Source of the DNA: an uncultured Prevotellaceae bacterium
GTDB lineage: Bacteria; Bacteroidota; Bacteroidia; Bacteroidales; Bacteroidaceae
Assembly: GCA_937892315.1 (NCBI GenBank)
Contig: CALAVF010000203.1
Location: 1-7,196, forward strand
Direction of reading: 5' to 3'
Length of the DNA: 7,196 nt
A model generated the notes under the pieces. It did no database searches. It saw nothing but the letters and a program-made list of their open reading frames with translations, and was not told the origin of the DNA. Shown one piece after another: positions 1 through 7,196 of the stretch. The first letter of the stretch is position 1, and the number at the start of each line of letters is the position of its first letter. The position numbers and the translations under genes were made by a program.

Positions 1-60
1 ACTCGAACATGCGACCTCCAGGTTATGAGCCTGGCGAGCTACCAACTGCTCCACCCCGCG
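1..60 (-). tRNA. Initiator tRNA-fMet (CAU), 3' end cut off by the window edge
   Basis: Reading the minus strand from 60 gives a 7-nt acceptor 5' strand CGCGGGG, a D-arm GAGC/GCTC, an anticodon arm CCAGG-CTCATAA-CCTGG with anticodon CAU (bases 25-27), a variable loop AGGTC, and the start of the T-arm with TTCGAGT. About 17 nt (rest of the T-arm, acceptor 3' strand, discriminator) lie outside the window. Initiator identity rests on C as the first base, the A11:U24 pair in the D-stem and the CUCAUAA loop. Elongator tRNA-Met and tRNA-Ile(CAU) normally start with G and have Y11:R24. One oddity is that the base of the anticodon stem reads A29:U41, G30:C40, G31:C39 rather than three G:C pairs. Confidence 0.93.
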
Positions 61-83
61 ATATGATTTCTGCAATCAGATAG

Positions 84-101
84 AACCGCTGTCGGTTTTT
101 T
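84..101 (+). terminator. Small hairpin with T-run (possible terminator or tRNA leader hairpin)
   Basis: AACCG (84-88), loop CTGT, CGGTT (93-97), with the T-run continuing to 101. On the plus strand this has the form of a short intrinsic terminator, and could stop a transcript running antisense through the tRNA from the left. On the minus strand the same hairpin falls in the leader between the tRNA promoter and the mature 5' end, with no U-tract after it. The stem is only 5 bp, so this is tentative. Confidence 0.3.
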
Positions 102-113
102 CAATTGCGAGTG

Positions 114-145
114 CAAAGGTAGTGCTTTTTCGGAAGATAGCCAAA
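114..145 (-). promoter_or_regulatory. Bacteroidetes-type promoter for tRNA-fMet
   Basis: On the minus strand a -33 element TTTG (145-142) is followed after exactly 20 nt by TACCTTTG (121-114). This fits the primary sigma factor consensus known for Bacteroidetes, TTTG-N19-21-TAnnTTTG. Transcription would start near 107 and give a leader of about 45 nt before the tRNA at 60. It is the best-matched complete promoter in the window. Confidence 0.75.
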
Positions 146-171
146 CTTTTTGTAGATTTTTTATGAAAAAA

Positions 172-202
172 TTGTGGGTGTGGGGATTTTTTCTTTACTT
201 TG
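172..202 (+). promoter_or_regulatory. Probable degenerate promoter for the rlpA-like gene
   Basis: TTG (172-174) and, 20 nt further on, TTACTTTG (195-202), which matches TAnnTTTG except at the second base. It would start transcription near 209, 27 nt before the chosen ATG at 236. Together with the tRNA promoter at 114-145 it forms a divergent promoter region. The match is imperfect, so confidence is moderate. Confidence 0.45.
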
Positions 203-235
203 TGGCGAAATTCACCTAAATCTGTGCCTGTTCTG

Positions 236-844
236 ATGAATGCTTCCCTGAAACGTGTCTTTTTAATGTTCCTCTGTATCATGGCTGTTTCGGCGTGGTG
301 TCGAGGTCAAGAATTGCGTTCGTCGCAGAATCCTGCCTATCCTGTCCATTGGGGGGTAGGGAATGGCTTGCACTCTTCCACAGAACCAACAACGTGGATT
401 GGAGGGCAGAGTATGACGCAACAGCATGACCAGCATAGCGAAGGGCAAGCATTGAAAGAGCCGGTGATTCCATACGAGAATCTGGAGGCAAAGAAGAAGG
501 CGGAAGCGGCAGCGGAGGCAAGAGATGTGTCGGAGTCTTTGCCAATGGGCACTTTCTACGAAGCAGGCATTGCTTCCTATTATTCAGCACGGACACATGG
601 CAAGATGATGGCTTCGGGCGAGCGGTACGACCGTGAAGGCTTGTTCTGTGCCCACAAGACCCTGCCTTTTGGCACGAAGATTCGTGTGGTGAACAAGAAG
701 AATGGCAAGGATGTTGTTGTGGTGGTGAAAGACCGTGGACCTTTTGGCAAGGGGCGTGTGGTGGACCTCAGCAACAAGGCTGCTGCAGAAATCGGGATGC
801 TCAGTGCCGGTATTGTTCCATGCGAGTTGTGGATTGTGGAATAG
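236..844 (+). CDS. rlpA: Exported RlpA-like double-psi beta-barrel protein (septal ring lytic transglycosylase family)
   Basis: A 202-residue protein. Residues 1-25 look like a Sec signal peptide: a basic start (MNASLKR), a hydrophobic core (VFLMFLCIMAVSA), then polar sequence. The Cys just after the core is preceded by Trp, so it is not a good lipobox and a lipoprotein is unlikely. Residues 30-95 are a low-complexity linker ending in a Lys/Ala/Glu-rich stretch. Residues 110-202 form the RlpA-like double-psi barrel with GIASYYS, SGERYD (E129, D132), CAHKTLPFGT (H140) and VKDRGPFG (D166), the conserved polar cluster of the family. Characterised RlpA proteins cleave peptidoglycan strands lacking stem peptides, but many relatives are untested. 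There is no C-terminal SPOR domain, so septal recruitment cannot be assumed. A TTG 36 nt upstream in the same frame lies inside the putative -7 box, so the ATG at 236 is preferred. The gene converges on the ABC-F gene with a 15-nt gap. Confidence 0.88.
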   Translation: MNASLKRVFLMFLCIMAVSAWCRGQELRSSQNPAYPVHWGVGNGLHSSTEPTTWIGGQSMTQQHDQHSEGQALKEPVIPYENLEAKKKAEAAAEARDVSESLPMGTFYEAGIASYYSARTHGKMMASGERYDREGLFCAHKTLPFGTKIRVVNKKNGKDVVVVVKDRGPFGKGRVVDLSNKAAAEIGMLSAGIVPCELWIVE

Positions 845-859
845 TTGAATGATGGTCAA

Positions 860-862
<3 letters not shown>
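842..862. terminator. Palindrome shared by two convergent stop codons
   Basis: TAGTTGA (842-848), 7-nt loop, TCAACTA (856-862): a perfect 7-bp inverted repeat. The outer triplet of the left arm is the TAG of the rlpA-like gene, and the outer triplet of the right arm, read on the minus strand, is the TAG of the ABC-F gene. It could act as a weak bidirectional terminator or 3'-end-stabilising hairpin for both messages. The stem is AT-rich and neither side has a strong U-tract, so a role in termination is inferred from position only. Confidence 0.45.
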
Positions 863-2795
<1,933 letters not shown>

Positions 2796-2809
<14 letters not shown>

Positions 2810-3533
2810 GTATCTTTTGTCCTTTATTTTTCGTAAACCATCCGAACTGTATGGCTTGGGCGGGGCATCGATGATAGCACCGCAGGCAACCCGTGCAGTT
2901 CTCGTGCTTCCACACCACGCGTCCGTCTTTGTCCGTCGTGATATTGTCCAGCGGACATCCTCTCACACAGCGTTTGCACTGGAAGCAGTTTTTGGTGGTG
3001 TGGAAATATTTGTCCGTCACCAAGAAGCGGTTGAAGAGTGGACGCAGCACGTATGTCTTCAGCCATGCCGCACCGCCTCTGCACACCTCGGTCGTGTGTT
3101 TCCGTTCGTTGATGTCTTTCGCTATCTGTGGCAGTCGCTCCAATGTCTCTCTCACCTTCCTTTCTGCCACCTCGTCCTTGTCCACATCAAAGCCCGGCAG
3201 ACACACGTAGGTGTTGGGCATGTGAACCGAGAAGACTGCATCGAGCCGCCCGTTCAGCCGCTTTTTCAGCACCGTGTCGGCATACCCGATGTCGTCGCCA
3301 CACGTCATCACCGCATAGACATACTCCGCAGCCTCGATCTCTTGCAGATGCTCGCCGATGTATTCTTCCACCACCTTCGGAATGCCCCATGCATACACGG
3401 GAAAGACCAGCCCGAACACCTTTTTCGAGTCCTCTGCATTGGAATGTTCTTGGGAGCGTTGCCCCAAGAGTAGTCCTTCCAATTTGTCTGCCACCCAACG
3501 GCTGTTGCCTGTTCCAGAAAAGCAATATACCAT
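2796..3533 (-). CDS. EFR1-type flavodoxin/ferredoxin fusion
   Basis: A 245-residue cytoplasmic redox protein. The N-terminal part is flavodoxin-like, with a phosphate-binding loop FSGTGNS (5-11) for FMN, FPVYAWGIP (44-52) and VMTCGDDIGYAD (75-86). The C-terminal part is a bacterial 2[4Fe-4S] ferredoxin domain with two complete CxxCxxCxxxCP motifs (C183, C186, C189, C193 and C213, C216, C219, C223). This order is that of the EFR1 family, common in anaerobic Bacteroidetes and Firmicutes. It presumably passes single electrons between FMN and iron-sulfur clusters, with partner unknown. The start is set by the flavodoxin loop beginning at residue 5, leaving no room for a later ATG. The stop lies 14 nt inside the ABC-F gene. 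Upstream is the 9-nt repeat hairpin (3569-3690), whose loop holds the only -7-like sequence I see (TACCTTG, 3640-3634, minus strand), one base short of consensus. Confidence 0.88.
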
Positions 3534-3568
3534 GTTTTTACTGAAGTTTCGGGAGTTTGACTCCCTTT

Positions 3569-3690
3569 GAAGTTAAAGAAGTTATCGAAGTTATCGCTTC
3601 GCTCGAAGTTAGAGACGAATGTGATGCTGATGGCAAGGTATCGTCTTTAACTTCTCTAACTTCTTTAACTTCGAGCGAAGCGATAACTTC
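3569..3690. repeat. Hairpin-forming inverted repeat made of 9-nt units
   Basis: Each arm is five 9-nt units plus a GACG tail. The left arm (3569-3617) reads GAAGTTAAA, GAAGTTATC, GAAGTTATC, GCTTCGCTC, GAAGTTAGA. The right arm on the minus strand (3690-3642) reads GAAGTTATC, GCTTCGCTC, GAAGTTAAA, GAAGTTAGA, GAAGTTAAA. Unit order differs, but 25 nt are perfectly complementary (3587-3611 with 3666-3690), as are the GACG/CGTC ends. The loop is 24 nt. It fills most of the 171-nt spacer between the DUF1460 gene (stop at 3705) and the EFR1 gene (start at 3533), both on the minus strand. It could therefore terminate the first transcript or form a 5' structure on the second. It contains no open reading frame of note. 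Confidence 0.9.
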
Positions 3691-3704
3691 CGGGATTTGA
3701 GGTT

Positions 3705-4571
3705 TTAATCGTTGAATCTGAACACTCTGATGCCCGTATGCTTCGGCTGTTTCATCTCGTACTCATAGAACGTCTCTTTGCTCATCAGCACCTTCTTGTA
3801 CAGGCTCGAAGCGTGAAGCAAGTGCAGTTTGCCGCCTTGCCAGAAGGCGATGCCGATGTGGCGGGTGTCGAGTCCGTCGCTGTCGGTGAGCATTGCCACG
3901 ATGTCGCCATCCTTCACCATGCTCAAGGGAGTTCCTGCATTCCACGACAGATCTTTCTTGAGGATGTAGCGAAATTGTTTTCCCTCGGTGGCTTGTTCAT
4001 ATTTCTTGATGATGGGCACGAAGTCAGGATGGTTTTTCAGTTGCTTGTAGGATGAGGGATGGGCAGTCATGTAGTTGATGTGGACGGTTTGCACTCCGAA
4101 GAAGGGGGCATCCTCTATGCTGATGTCCTTCACGATGCCCAGTTGCTCGTTGTCCTCAGCCCACCATGTGAAGTAATGCAGACGCGAGGTGTAGTCACCC
4201 ATCTTTCCGCCACGGAATCTCACCTTCTCCAAGTTTCGGCAATAGTCGGCAAACGTCCTTTTGTCCTGCTGGTCACACATCGACAGTGCCACCACCGTTT
4301 CCACAAACGTGGTGCAATCCAGTTCGTGCAGGTTCACGATGAGGTGTTCCGTGTCGCCCAGTTCCAGCGTGTGTGCCACATACGGCAGTCCCAGAAACTT
4401 CTTGCCGAAGTAGAAAACGCGGTTCTCCGTTCCTCTCCCTATTTTGGCATCGTTGAGCAATTTCACCACCAAGGTGCTGTCCTCCTTCGTGTATTCTATC
4501 TTTCTTTTCTGTGCCCAGCATGGCATCATGCTCATCAGACACAAGATTGCGACGATTTTTAGTCTGTTCAT
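3705..4571 (-). CDS. Exported DUF1460 protein, N-acetylmuramoyl-L-alanine amidase-like (NlpC/P60-type fold)
   Basis: A 288-residue protein with a Sec signal peptide (1-20: basic MNRLK, hydrophobic core, then CWA before Q21), so it acts in the periplasm or is surface-attached. The mature part matches DUF1460, a cysteine-peptidase-like family in the NlpC/P60 clan that is annotated as peptidoglycan amidase. The probable nucleophile is C86 in LHELDCTTFVETVVAL (81-96) and the probable base is H238 in RHIGIAFW (237-244), with H253 in LLHASS nearby. FFGVQTVHINYMTAHP (157-172) is another family-like block. Length is typical and nothing appears truncated. Expected activity is cleavage in the peptide stem of peptidoglycan or its fragments. 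The ATG at 4571 follows a clear -7 box by about 25 nt, and there is no Shine-Dalgarno sequence, as usual in this phylum. The gene stands alone between two repeat-filled intergenic regions, divergent from metY. Confidence 0.85.
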   Translation of the reverse strand: MNRLKIVAILCLMSMMPCWAQKRKIEYTKEDSTLVVKLLNDAKIGRGTENRVFYFGKKFLGLPYVAHTLELGDTEHLIVNLHELDCTTFVETVVALSMCDQQDKRTFADYCRNLEKVRFRGGKMGDYTSRLHYFTWWAEDNEQLGIVKDISIEDAPFFGVQTVHINYMTAHPSSYKQLKNHPDFVPIIKKYEQATEGKQFRYILKKDLSWNAGTPLSMVKDGDIVAMLTDSDGLDTRHIGIAFWQGGKLHLLHASSLYKKVLMSKETFYEYEMKQPKHTGIRVFRFND

Positions 4572-4596
4572 ACGTTCTTTGTTACGAATTTGACTG

Positions 4597-4604
4597 CAAA
4601 GGTA
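4597..4604 (-). promoter_or_regulatory. -7 promoter box for the DUF1460 gene
   Basis: Minus strand TACCTTTG (4604-4597) fully matches the Bacteroidetes -7 consensus TAnnTTTG. Transcription would begin near 4590, giving an untranslated leader of roughly 19 nt before the ATG at 4571. No TTTG -33 element is visible at the right spacing, which falls in the heptad repeats. Confidence 0.65.
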
Positions 4605-4733
4605 GCAATAAAAATGAAGAATGAAGAACGAAGAATGAAGAATTTTGTGAAGAATGGCAGGTGAAGAGTAAAGATTTAGCGACTCGAATGATGATTCTTC
4701 ATTCTTCGTTCTTCATTCTTCGTTTTTATTCAC

Positions 4734-4741
4734 TACCTTTG
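4734..4741 (+). promoter_or_regulatory. -7 promoter box for metY
   Basis: TACCTTTG fully matches TAnnTTTG. The start of transcription would be near 4748, leaving about 25 nt before the metY ATG. That is too short for a SAM riboswitch or other metabolite-sensing leader, so any control of metY by methionine must act at the promoter. As on the other side, the -33 position falls in the heptad repeats and has no exact TTTG. Confidence 0.65.
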
Positions 4742-4772
4742 CCCCACAAAAACTTCATCAACCAACAGAACA

Positions 4773-6062
4773 ATGAAACGAAATCTCGAAACCATCTGCA
4801 TTCATGGCGGATGGAAACCCACCAAGGGCGAACCTCAGCAGTTGCCCATCTATCAGAGCACAACCTTCAAGTATGACACCAGCGACCAGATGGCACGCCT
4901 CTTCGACTTGAAAGACGAAGGCTACTTCTACACTCGCCTTGCCAACCCCACCAACGATGCCGTGGCAAAGAAGATTGCCGCCCTTGAAGGTGGAGTCGGC
5001 TGTGTGCTCACCTCCAGCGGACAAGCCGCCAACTTCTATGCCATCTTCAACATCTGCGAGGCTGGCGACCATTTCATCACATCCAACACCATCTATGGCG
5101 GTACGTTCAACCTCTTCGGTGTCACCATGAAGAAACTCGGCATCGAATGCACATTCATCGACCCCGAGTGGGACGATGCCCGCATCGAAGCCGCTTTCCG
5201 TCCCAACACCAAATGTTTCTTTGGCGAAACCATCAGCAACCCTGGCGGCAACGTGTTCGACATCGAGCGATTTGCCAAGATGGCACACTGCCACGGCGTT
5301 CCTCTGATTGTCGATAACACCTTCGCCACTCCTATCAACTGCCGTCCTTTTGAGTGGGGATGCGACATCGTCACCCATTCCACCACCAAGTACATGGATG
5401 GACATGCCACACAAGTTGGTGGAGCCGTGGTCGATAGCGGCAATTTCGATTGGGAAGCATACGGTGACAAGTATCACGGATTGACCACCCCCGATGAGTC
5501 CTATCATGGCCTCACCTACACGAAGGCGTTTGGCAAGATGGCATACTGCACTAAACTCGTCTCTCAACTCATGCGAGACCTTGGCAGCATCCCTGCTCCT
5601 CAGAATTCCTTCCTGCTCAACCTCGGGCTCGAAACCCTCCATCTGCGTATGCGTCAGCACTGCGAGAATGCACAGAAGGTGGCCGAGTGGCTGGAGAAAC
5701 ATCCCCAGGTGGGATGGGTCAACTACTGCGGCCTCCCCTCCAACAAGTATTATGCCCTCGCTCAGAAGTATATGCCCAAAGGTTCGTGCGGAGTCATCGC
5801 TTTCGGCCTCAAAGGCACACGCGACGATGCCATCCGCTTCATGGACAGCCTCGACTTCATCAGCATCGTCACTCACGTGGCTGACGCCCGCACCTGTGTG
5901 CTCCATCCTGCCAGCCATACTCATCGCCAGATGTCCGACGAGCAACTCCGCGAAGCAGGCGTAGCCCCCGACCTCGTCCGCCTCTCCGTCGGCATCGAAA
6001 ATGCCGAAGACATCATTGCCGACTTGGAGCAAGCTATGCACAAAACCTTCCCTGGGGCTTAA
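4773..6062 (+). CDS. metY: O-acetylhomoserine sulfhydrylase (aminocarboxypropyltransferase), PLP-dependent
   Basis: A 429-residue cytoplasmic enzyme of the Cys/Met-metabolism PLP family. It should convert O-acetylhomoserine plus sulfide to homocysteine and acetate, the direct sulfhydrylation step of methionine synthesis. Visible motifs are YTRLANPT (53-60), SSGQAA (81-86, cofactor phosphate region), ETISNPGG (152-159), VDNTFATP (180-187, D181 facing the pyridine nitrogen), HSTTKY (202-207) with Schiff-base lysine K206, and RLSVGIE (403-409) binding the substrate carboxylate. Length near 430, the internal insert around 225-255 and the SNTIYGGTFNLF block favour MetY over cystathionine gamma-synthase (about 380-400 residues), though activity cannot be proven from sequence. 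The ATG follows the -7 box by 31 nt without a Shine-Dalgarno sequence. Codons strongly prefer C in the third position, more than in the neighbours, consistent with high expression. It is monocistronic and convergent with tatC. Confidence 0.92.
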   Translation: MKRNLETICIHGGWKPTKGEPQQLPIYQSTTFKYDTSDQMARLFDLKDEGYFYTRLANPTNDAVAKKIAALEGGVGCVLTSSGQAANFYAIFNICEAGDHFITSNTIYGGTFNLFGVTMKKLGIECTFIDPEWDDARIEAAFRPNTKCFFGETISNPGGNVFDIERFAKMAHCHGVPLIVDNTFATPINCRPFEWGCDIVTHSTTKYMDGHATQVGGAVVDSGNFDWEAYGDKYHGLTTPDESYHGLTYTKAFGKMAYCTKLVSQLMRDLGSIPAPQNSFLLNLGLETLHLRMRQHCENAQKVAEWLEKHPQVGWVNYCGLPSNKYYALAQKYMPKGSCGVIAFGLKGTRDDAIRFMDSLDFISIVTHVADARTCVLHPASHTHRQMSDEQLREAGVAPDLVRLSVGIENAEDIIADLEQAMHKTFPGA

Positions 6063-6126
6063 ACCGTTACACACATCATGAATTATAATTAAAAGCGAGT
6101 GTGCCCCTAAAGGTGCCTTCGACATC

Positions 6127-6180
6127 TCAAAAGTGGTCTGATTCACACCGCCCAAGTGGTCTGAGTCACACCACTTTTGA
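6127..6180. repeat. Twin TGAnTCA direct repeats inside an inverted repeat
   Basis: Two 19-nt copies at 6131-6149 and 6154-6172 differ at one base (6142 T, 6165 G) and are offset by 23 nt. Each centres on the palindromic core TGAnTCA. The block is bounded by a perfect 11-nt inverted repeat, TCAAAAGTGGT (6127-6137) and ACCACTTTTGA (6170-6180), with partial symmetry continuing inward. It lies in the 238-nt spacer between the 3' ends of metY and tatC. Possible readings are a bidirectional terminator, a paired protein-binding site, or the remnant of a small mobile repeat. No target-site duplication is obvious. The rest of the spacer (6063-6126 and 6181-6300) shows no supported gene. Confidence 0.8.
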
Positions 6181-6300
6181 CGTATTGAGGGAACCTTTTT
6201 GAACATCTTTTATGTCCAACCTGAGTTTTGGTATCATTCACATGGATTACCTCTGTAGCCAGAACATAACAGATGATGCTAAGATGAAAAACGGATATGA

Positions 6301-7083
6301 TTATGTCCACTTCACCACGCGAATGCTTATTTCATAAAGTAAATACAATGGCAGGGTGACCAATATAAGTGTCATCAAATCGGGGGGTGTGATGATGGCT
6401 GCCACCAACATGATGACAATGAGGGCATGTTTCCGATATCGGGCAAGCATCTCTGAGGTAATAATGCCCATTTTGCCGAGGAAGAAAGCAATGACTGGCA
6501 ACTGGAAGACCACACCCATGATGAGGGTGAGAGATGTGAAAGTCGTGATATATGAGTCCAATGTAATCGTGCTATGTACCTTCTCCGCCACGCTGTAGGT
6601 TCCCAAGAATCGGAAAGAAATCGGGAACAGGACAAAGTAACTCATCAGCACACCGACGATGAACAGCACATAGACGGTACACACCACTTGCACCGAGTAC
6701 CGACGCTCGTTCTCATACAACGCAGGAGACACAAAACGGAATAACTCATAAAGAATGTAAGGCGACGCTCCCAACAGCCCCAGATAGATTGCGGTCGTCA
6801 CATGTGTCATGAATTGGCTCGACAAGTCCGTGGCAATCAACTCAATGTGATATTCGTCAAAGTGAAAGTCTATTCCCGCCGTATGCATCGCTTGTTCCAG
6901 AAGGCGATAGGTGATGAAGTCCCATTCGCTTGGAGCCAGCAGCAGACGAAACGTCTCGTCTTTGAAGCAGAACACCACTACGGCAATCGTCCCTGCCACT
7001 CCGATAATACGAAACAACATACGGCGGAGCACTTCCAAGTGTCCGCCAAAGGTCAACAAATCACCATTATTTTCTTCTCCCAC
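6301..7083 (-). CDS. tatC: TatC, twin-arginine translocase receptor subunit
   Basis: A 260-residue inner-membrane protein, the core receptor that binds twin-arginine signal peptides and works with TatA to export folded proteins. The N-terminal cytoplasmic signature LTFGGHLEVLRRML (10-23) corresponds to the HLxELRxR motif, with E17 and R20 in the signal-peptide site. Six membrane segments can be placed at about 22-40, 92-115, 131-152, 180-201, 217-232 and 236-253. FRFVSPALYENERR (115-128) is the conserved first cytoplasmic loop, and ITPPD (231-235) precedes the last helix. The first periplasmic loop (about 48-90) is longer than in Escherichia coli, as I recall for Bacteroidetes. The start codon is GTG at 7083; the next in-frame ATG (codon 22) would delete the signature. 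It begins 6 nt after the tatA stop, in the same frame, so the two are surely one operon. Confidence 0.93.
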   Translation of the reverse strand: MGEENNGDLLTFGGHLEVLRRMLFRIIGVAGTIAVVVFCFKDETFRLLLAPSEWDFITYRLLEQAMHTAGIDFHFDEYHIELIATDLSSQFMTHVTTAIYLGLLGASPYILYELFRFVSPALYENERRYSVQVVCTVYVLFIVGVLMSYFVLFPISFRFLGTYSVAEKVHSTITLDSYITTFTSLTLIMGVVFQLPVIAFFLGKMGIITSEMLARYRKHALIVIMLVAAIITPPDLMTLILVTLPLYLLYEISIRVVKWT

Positions 7084-7089
7084 GAATGT

Positions 7090-7196
7090 TCAAGAATGAT
7101 TTTCGTTAGAAGTGTCTTCTGTGGGTGTCTCTTCTTCGTGCTCTTCTACCACAGGCTCCTTCATCCCTTTCTTGAAACTCTGCACGCCCTGTCCCA
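7090..7196 (-). CDS. tatA: TatA (TatA/TatE family), C-terminal end only
   Basis: The visible 34 residues, preceded by two bases of a split codon, begin GQGVQSFKKGMKE and end in an acidic, disordered tail (PVVEEHEEETPTEDTSNENHS). The GxGVxSFKKGMKE stretch is the end of the TatA amphipathic helix and short basic segment, and acidic tails are usual. The N-terminal membrane helix lies beyond the right edge. TatA oligomers form or weaken the membrane passage used with TatC. The stop TGA at 7092-7090 is followed by ACA TTC and then the tatC GTG. Confidence 0.85.
   Translation of the reverse strand, partial: GQGVQSFKKGMKEPVVEEHEEETPTEDTSNENHS

Larger units (their letters stand above)
4596..4742. 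repeat. Inverted repeat of 7-nt units spanning two divergent promoters
   Basis: The core arms 4607-4643 and 4694-4730 (37 nt each) are complementary at 36 positions; the single mismatch (4615/4722) would be a U-G wobble in RNA. Each arm holds four tandem heptads of the form ATGAAGA or ACGAAGA. Outward, complementarity continues with one 1-nt length difference through GCAAAGGTAG (4596-4605) and its complement (4733-4742), which contain the -7 boxes of both flanking genes. The 50-nt centre carries degenerate heptads too (GTGAAGA at 4647 and 4661, GTAAAGA at 4668). The region is non-coding, between the DUF1460 gene and metY. Confidence 0.9.

Noticed and set aside
200..235. Upstream TTG start adding 12 residues to the rlpA-like protein
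   Set aside because: The TTG lies in the putative -7 promoter box, and the extension would place polar residues before an otherwise normal signal peptide.
3569..3690. CRISPR-like array
   Set aside because: The units are 9 nt, contiguous and without spacers, and no cas gene is nearby.
4596..4742. Invertible promoter switch of the kind common in Bacteroides
   Set aside because: Both arms carry an outward-facing -7 box, so inversion between them would leave both promoters in place. No recombinase gene is in the window.
4743..4772. SAM or other riboswitch ahead of metY
   Set aside because: Only about 25 nt of leader remain after the -7 box, too short for any known methionine-related riboswitch.
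4758..6206. A 482-codon open frame on the minus strand across metY
   Set aside because: It is the mirror of a strongly codon-biased enzyme gene (C-ending codons leave few antisense stops). Its translation is low in recognisable motifs, and metY itself is unambiguous.

Overview
The window looks like a piece of a Bacteroidales chromosome, most likely Prevotellaceae or a close relative. The pointers are Bacteroidetes-type -7 promoter boxes (TAnnTTTG, here mostly TACCTTTG), starts without a Shine-Dalgarno sequence, a tatA-tatC pair with no tatB between them, and close agreement of the ABC-F, EFR1-type flavodoxin/ferredoxin and DUF1460 proteins with Bacteroidales family members as I remember them. 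The genus is an inference, because no search could be run. Gene content is ordinary chromosomal housekeeping. I see no insertion sequence, phage, CRISPR or defence locus.

Layout, left to right. An initiator tRNA-fMet runs off the left edge on the minus strand and has its own -33/-7 promoter. Next is a plus-strand gene for an exported RlpA-type double-psi beta-barrel protein. It converges on a minus-strand pair: an EFR1-type flavodoxin/ferredoxin followed, with a 14-nt overlap, by an ABC-F ATPase. The convergent stop codons sit in the two arms of one small palindrome. Upstream of the pair is a minus-strand gene for an exported DUF1460 (NlpC/P60-like) cell-wall amidase. Divergent from it is metY (O-acetylhomoserine sulfhydrylase, plus strand). 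Beyond metY, a 238-nt convergent spacer with a compact repeat leads to minus-strand tatC and the 3' end of tatA at the right edge.

The genes do not form one pathway. RlpA and the DUF1460 protein both act on the envelope, TatA/TatC export folded proteins, MetY assimilates sulfide into homocysteine, ABC-F proteins act on ribosomes, and the EFR1-type protein is a redox carrier of unknown partner.

The most interesting material is (1) an apparent clean 10-residue loss just after the H-loop histidine in the first ATPase domain of the ABC-F protein, and (2) three intergenic repeat structures. These are a hairpin built from shuffled 9-nt units, an inverted repeat built from 7-nt units whose ends carry the -7 boxes of two divergent promoters, and a paired TGAnTCA repeat within an inverted repeat. 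I found no convincing new multi-gene system.
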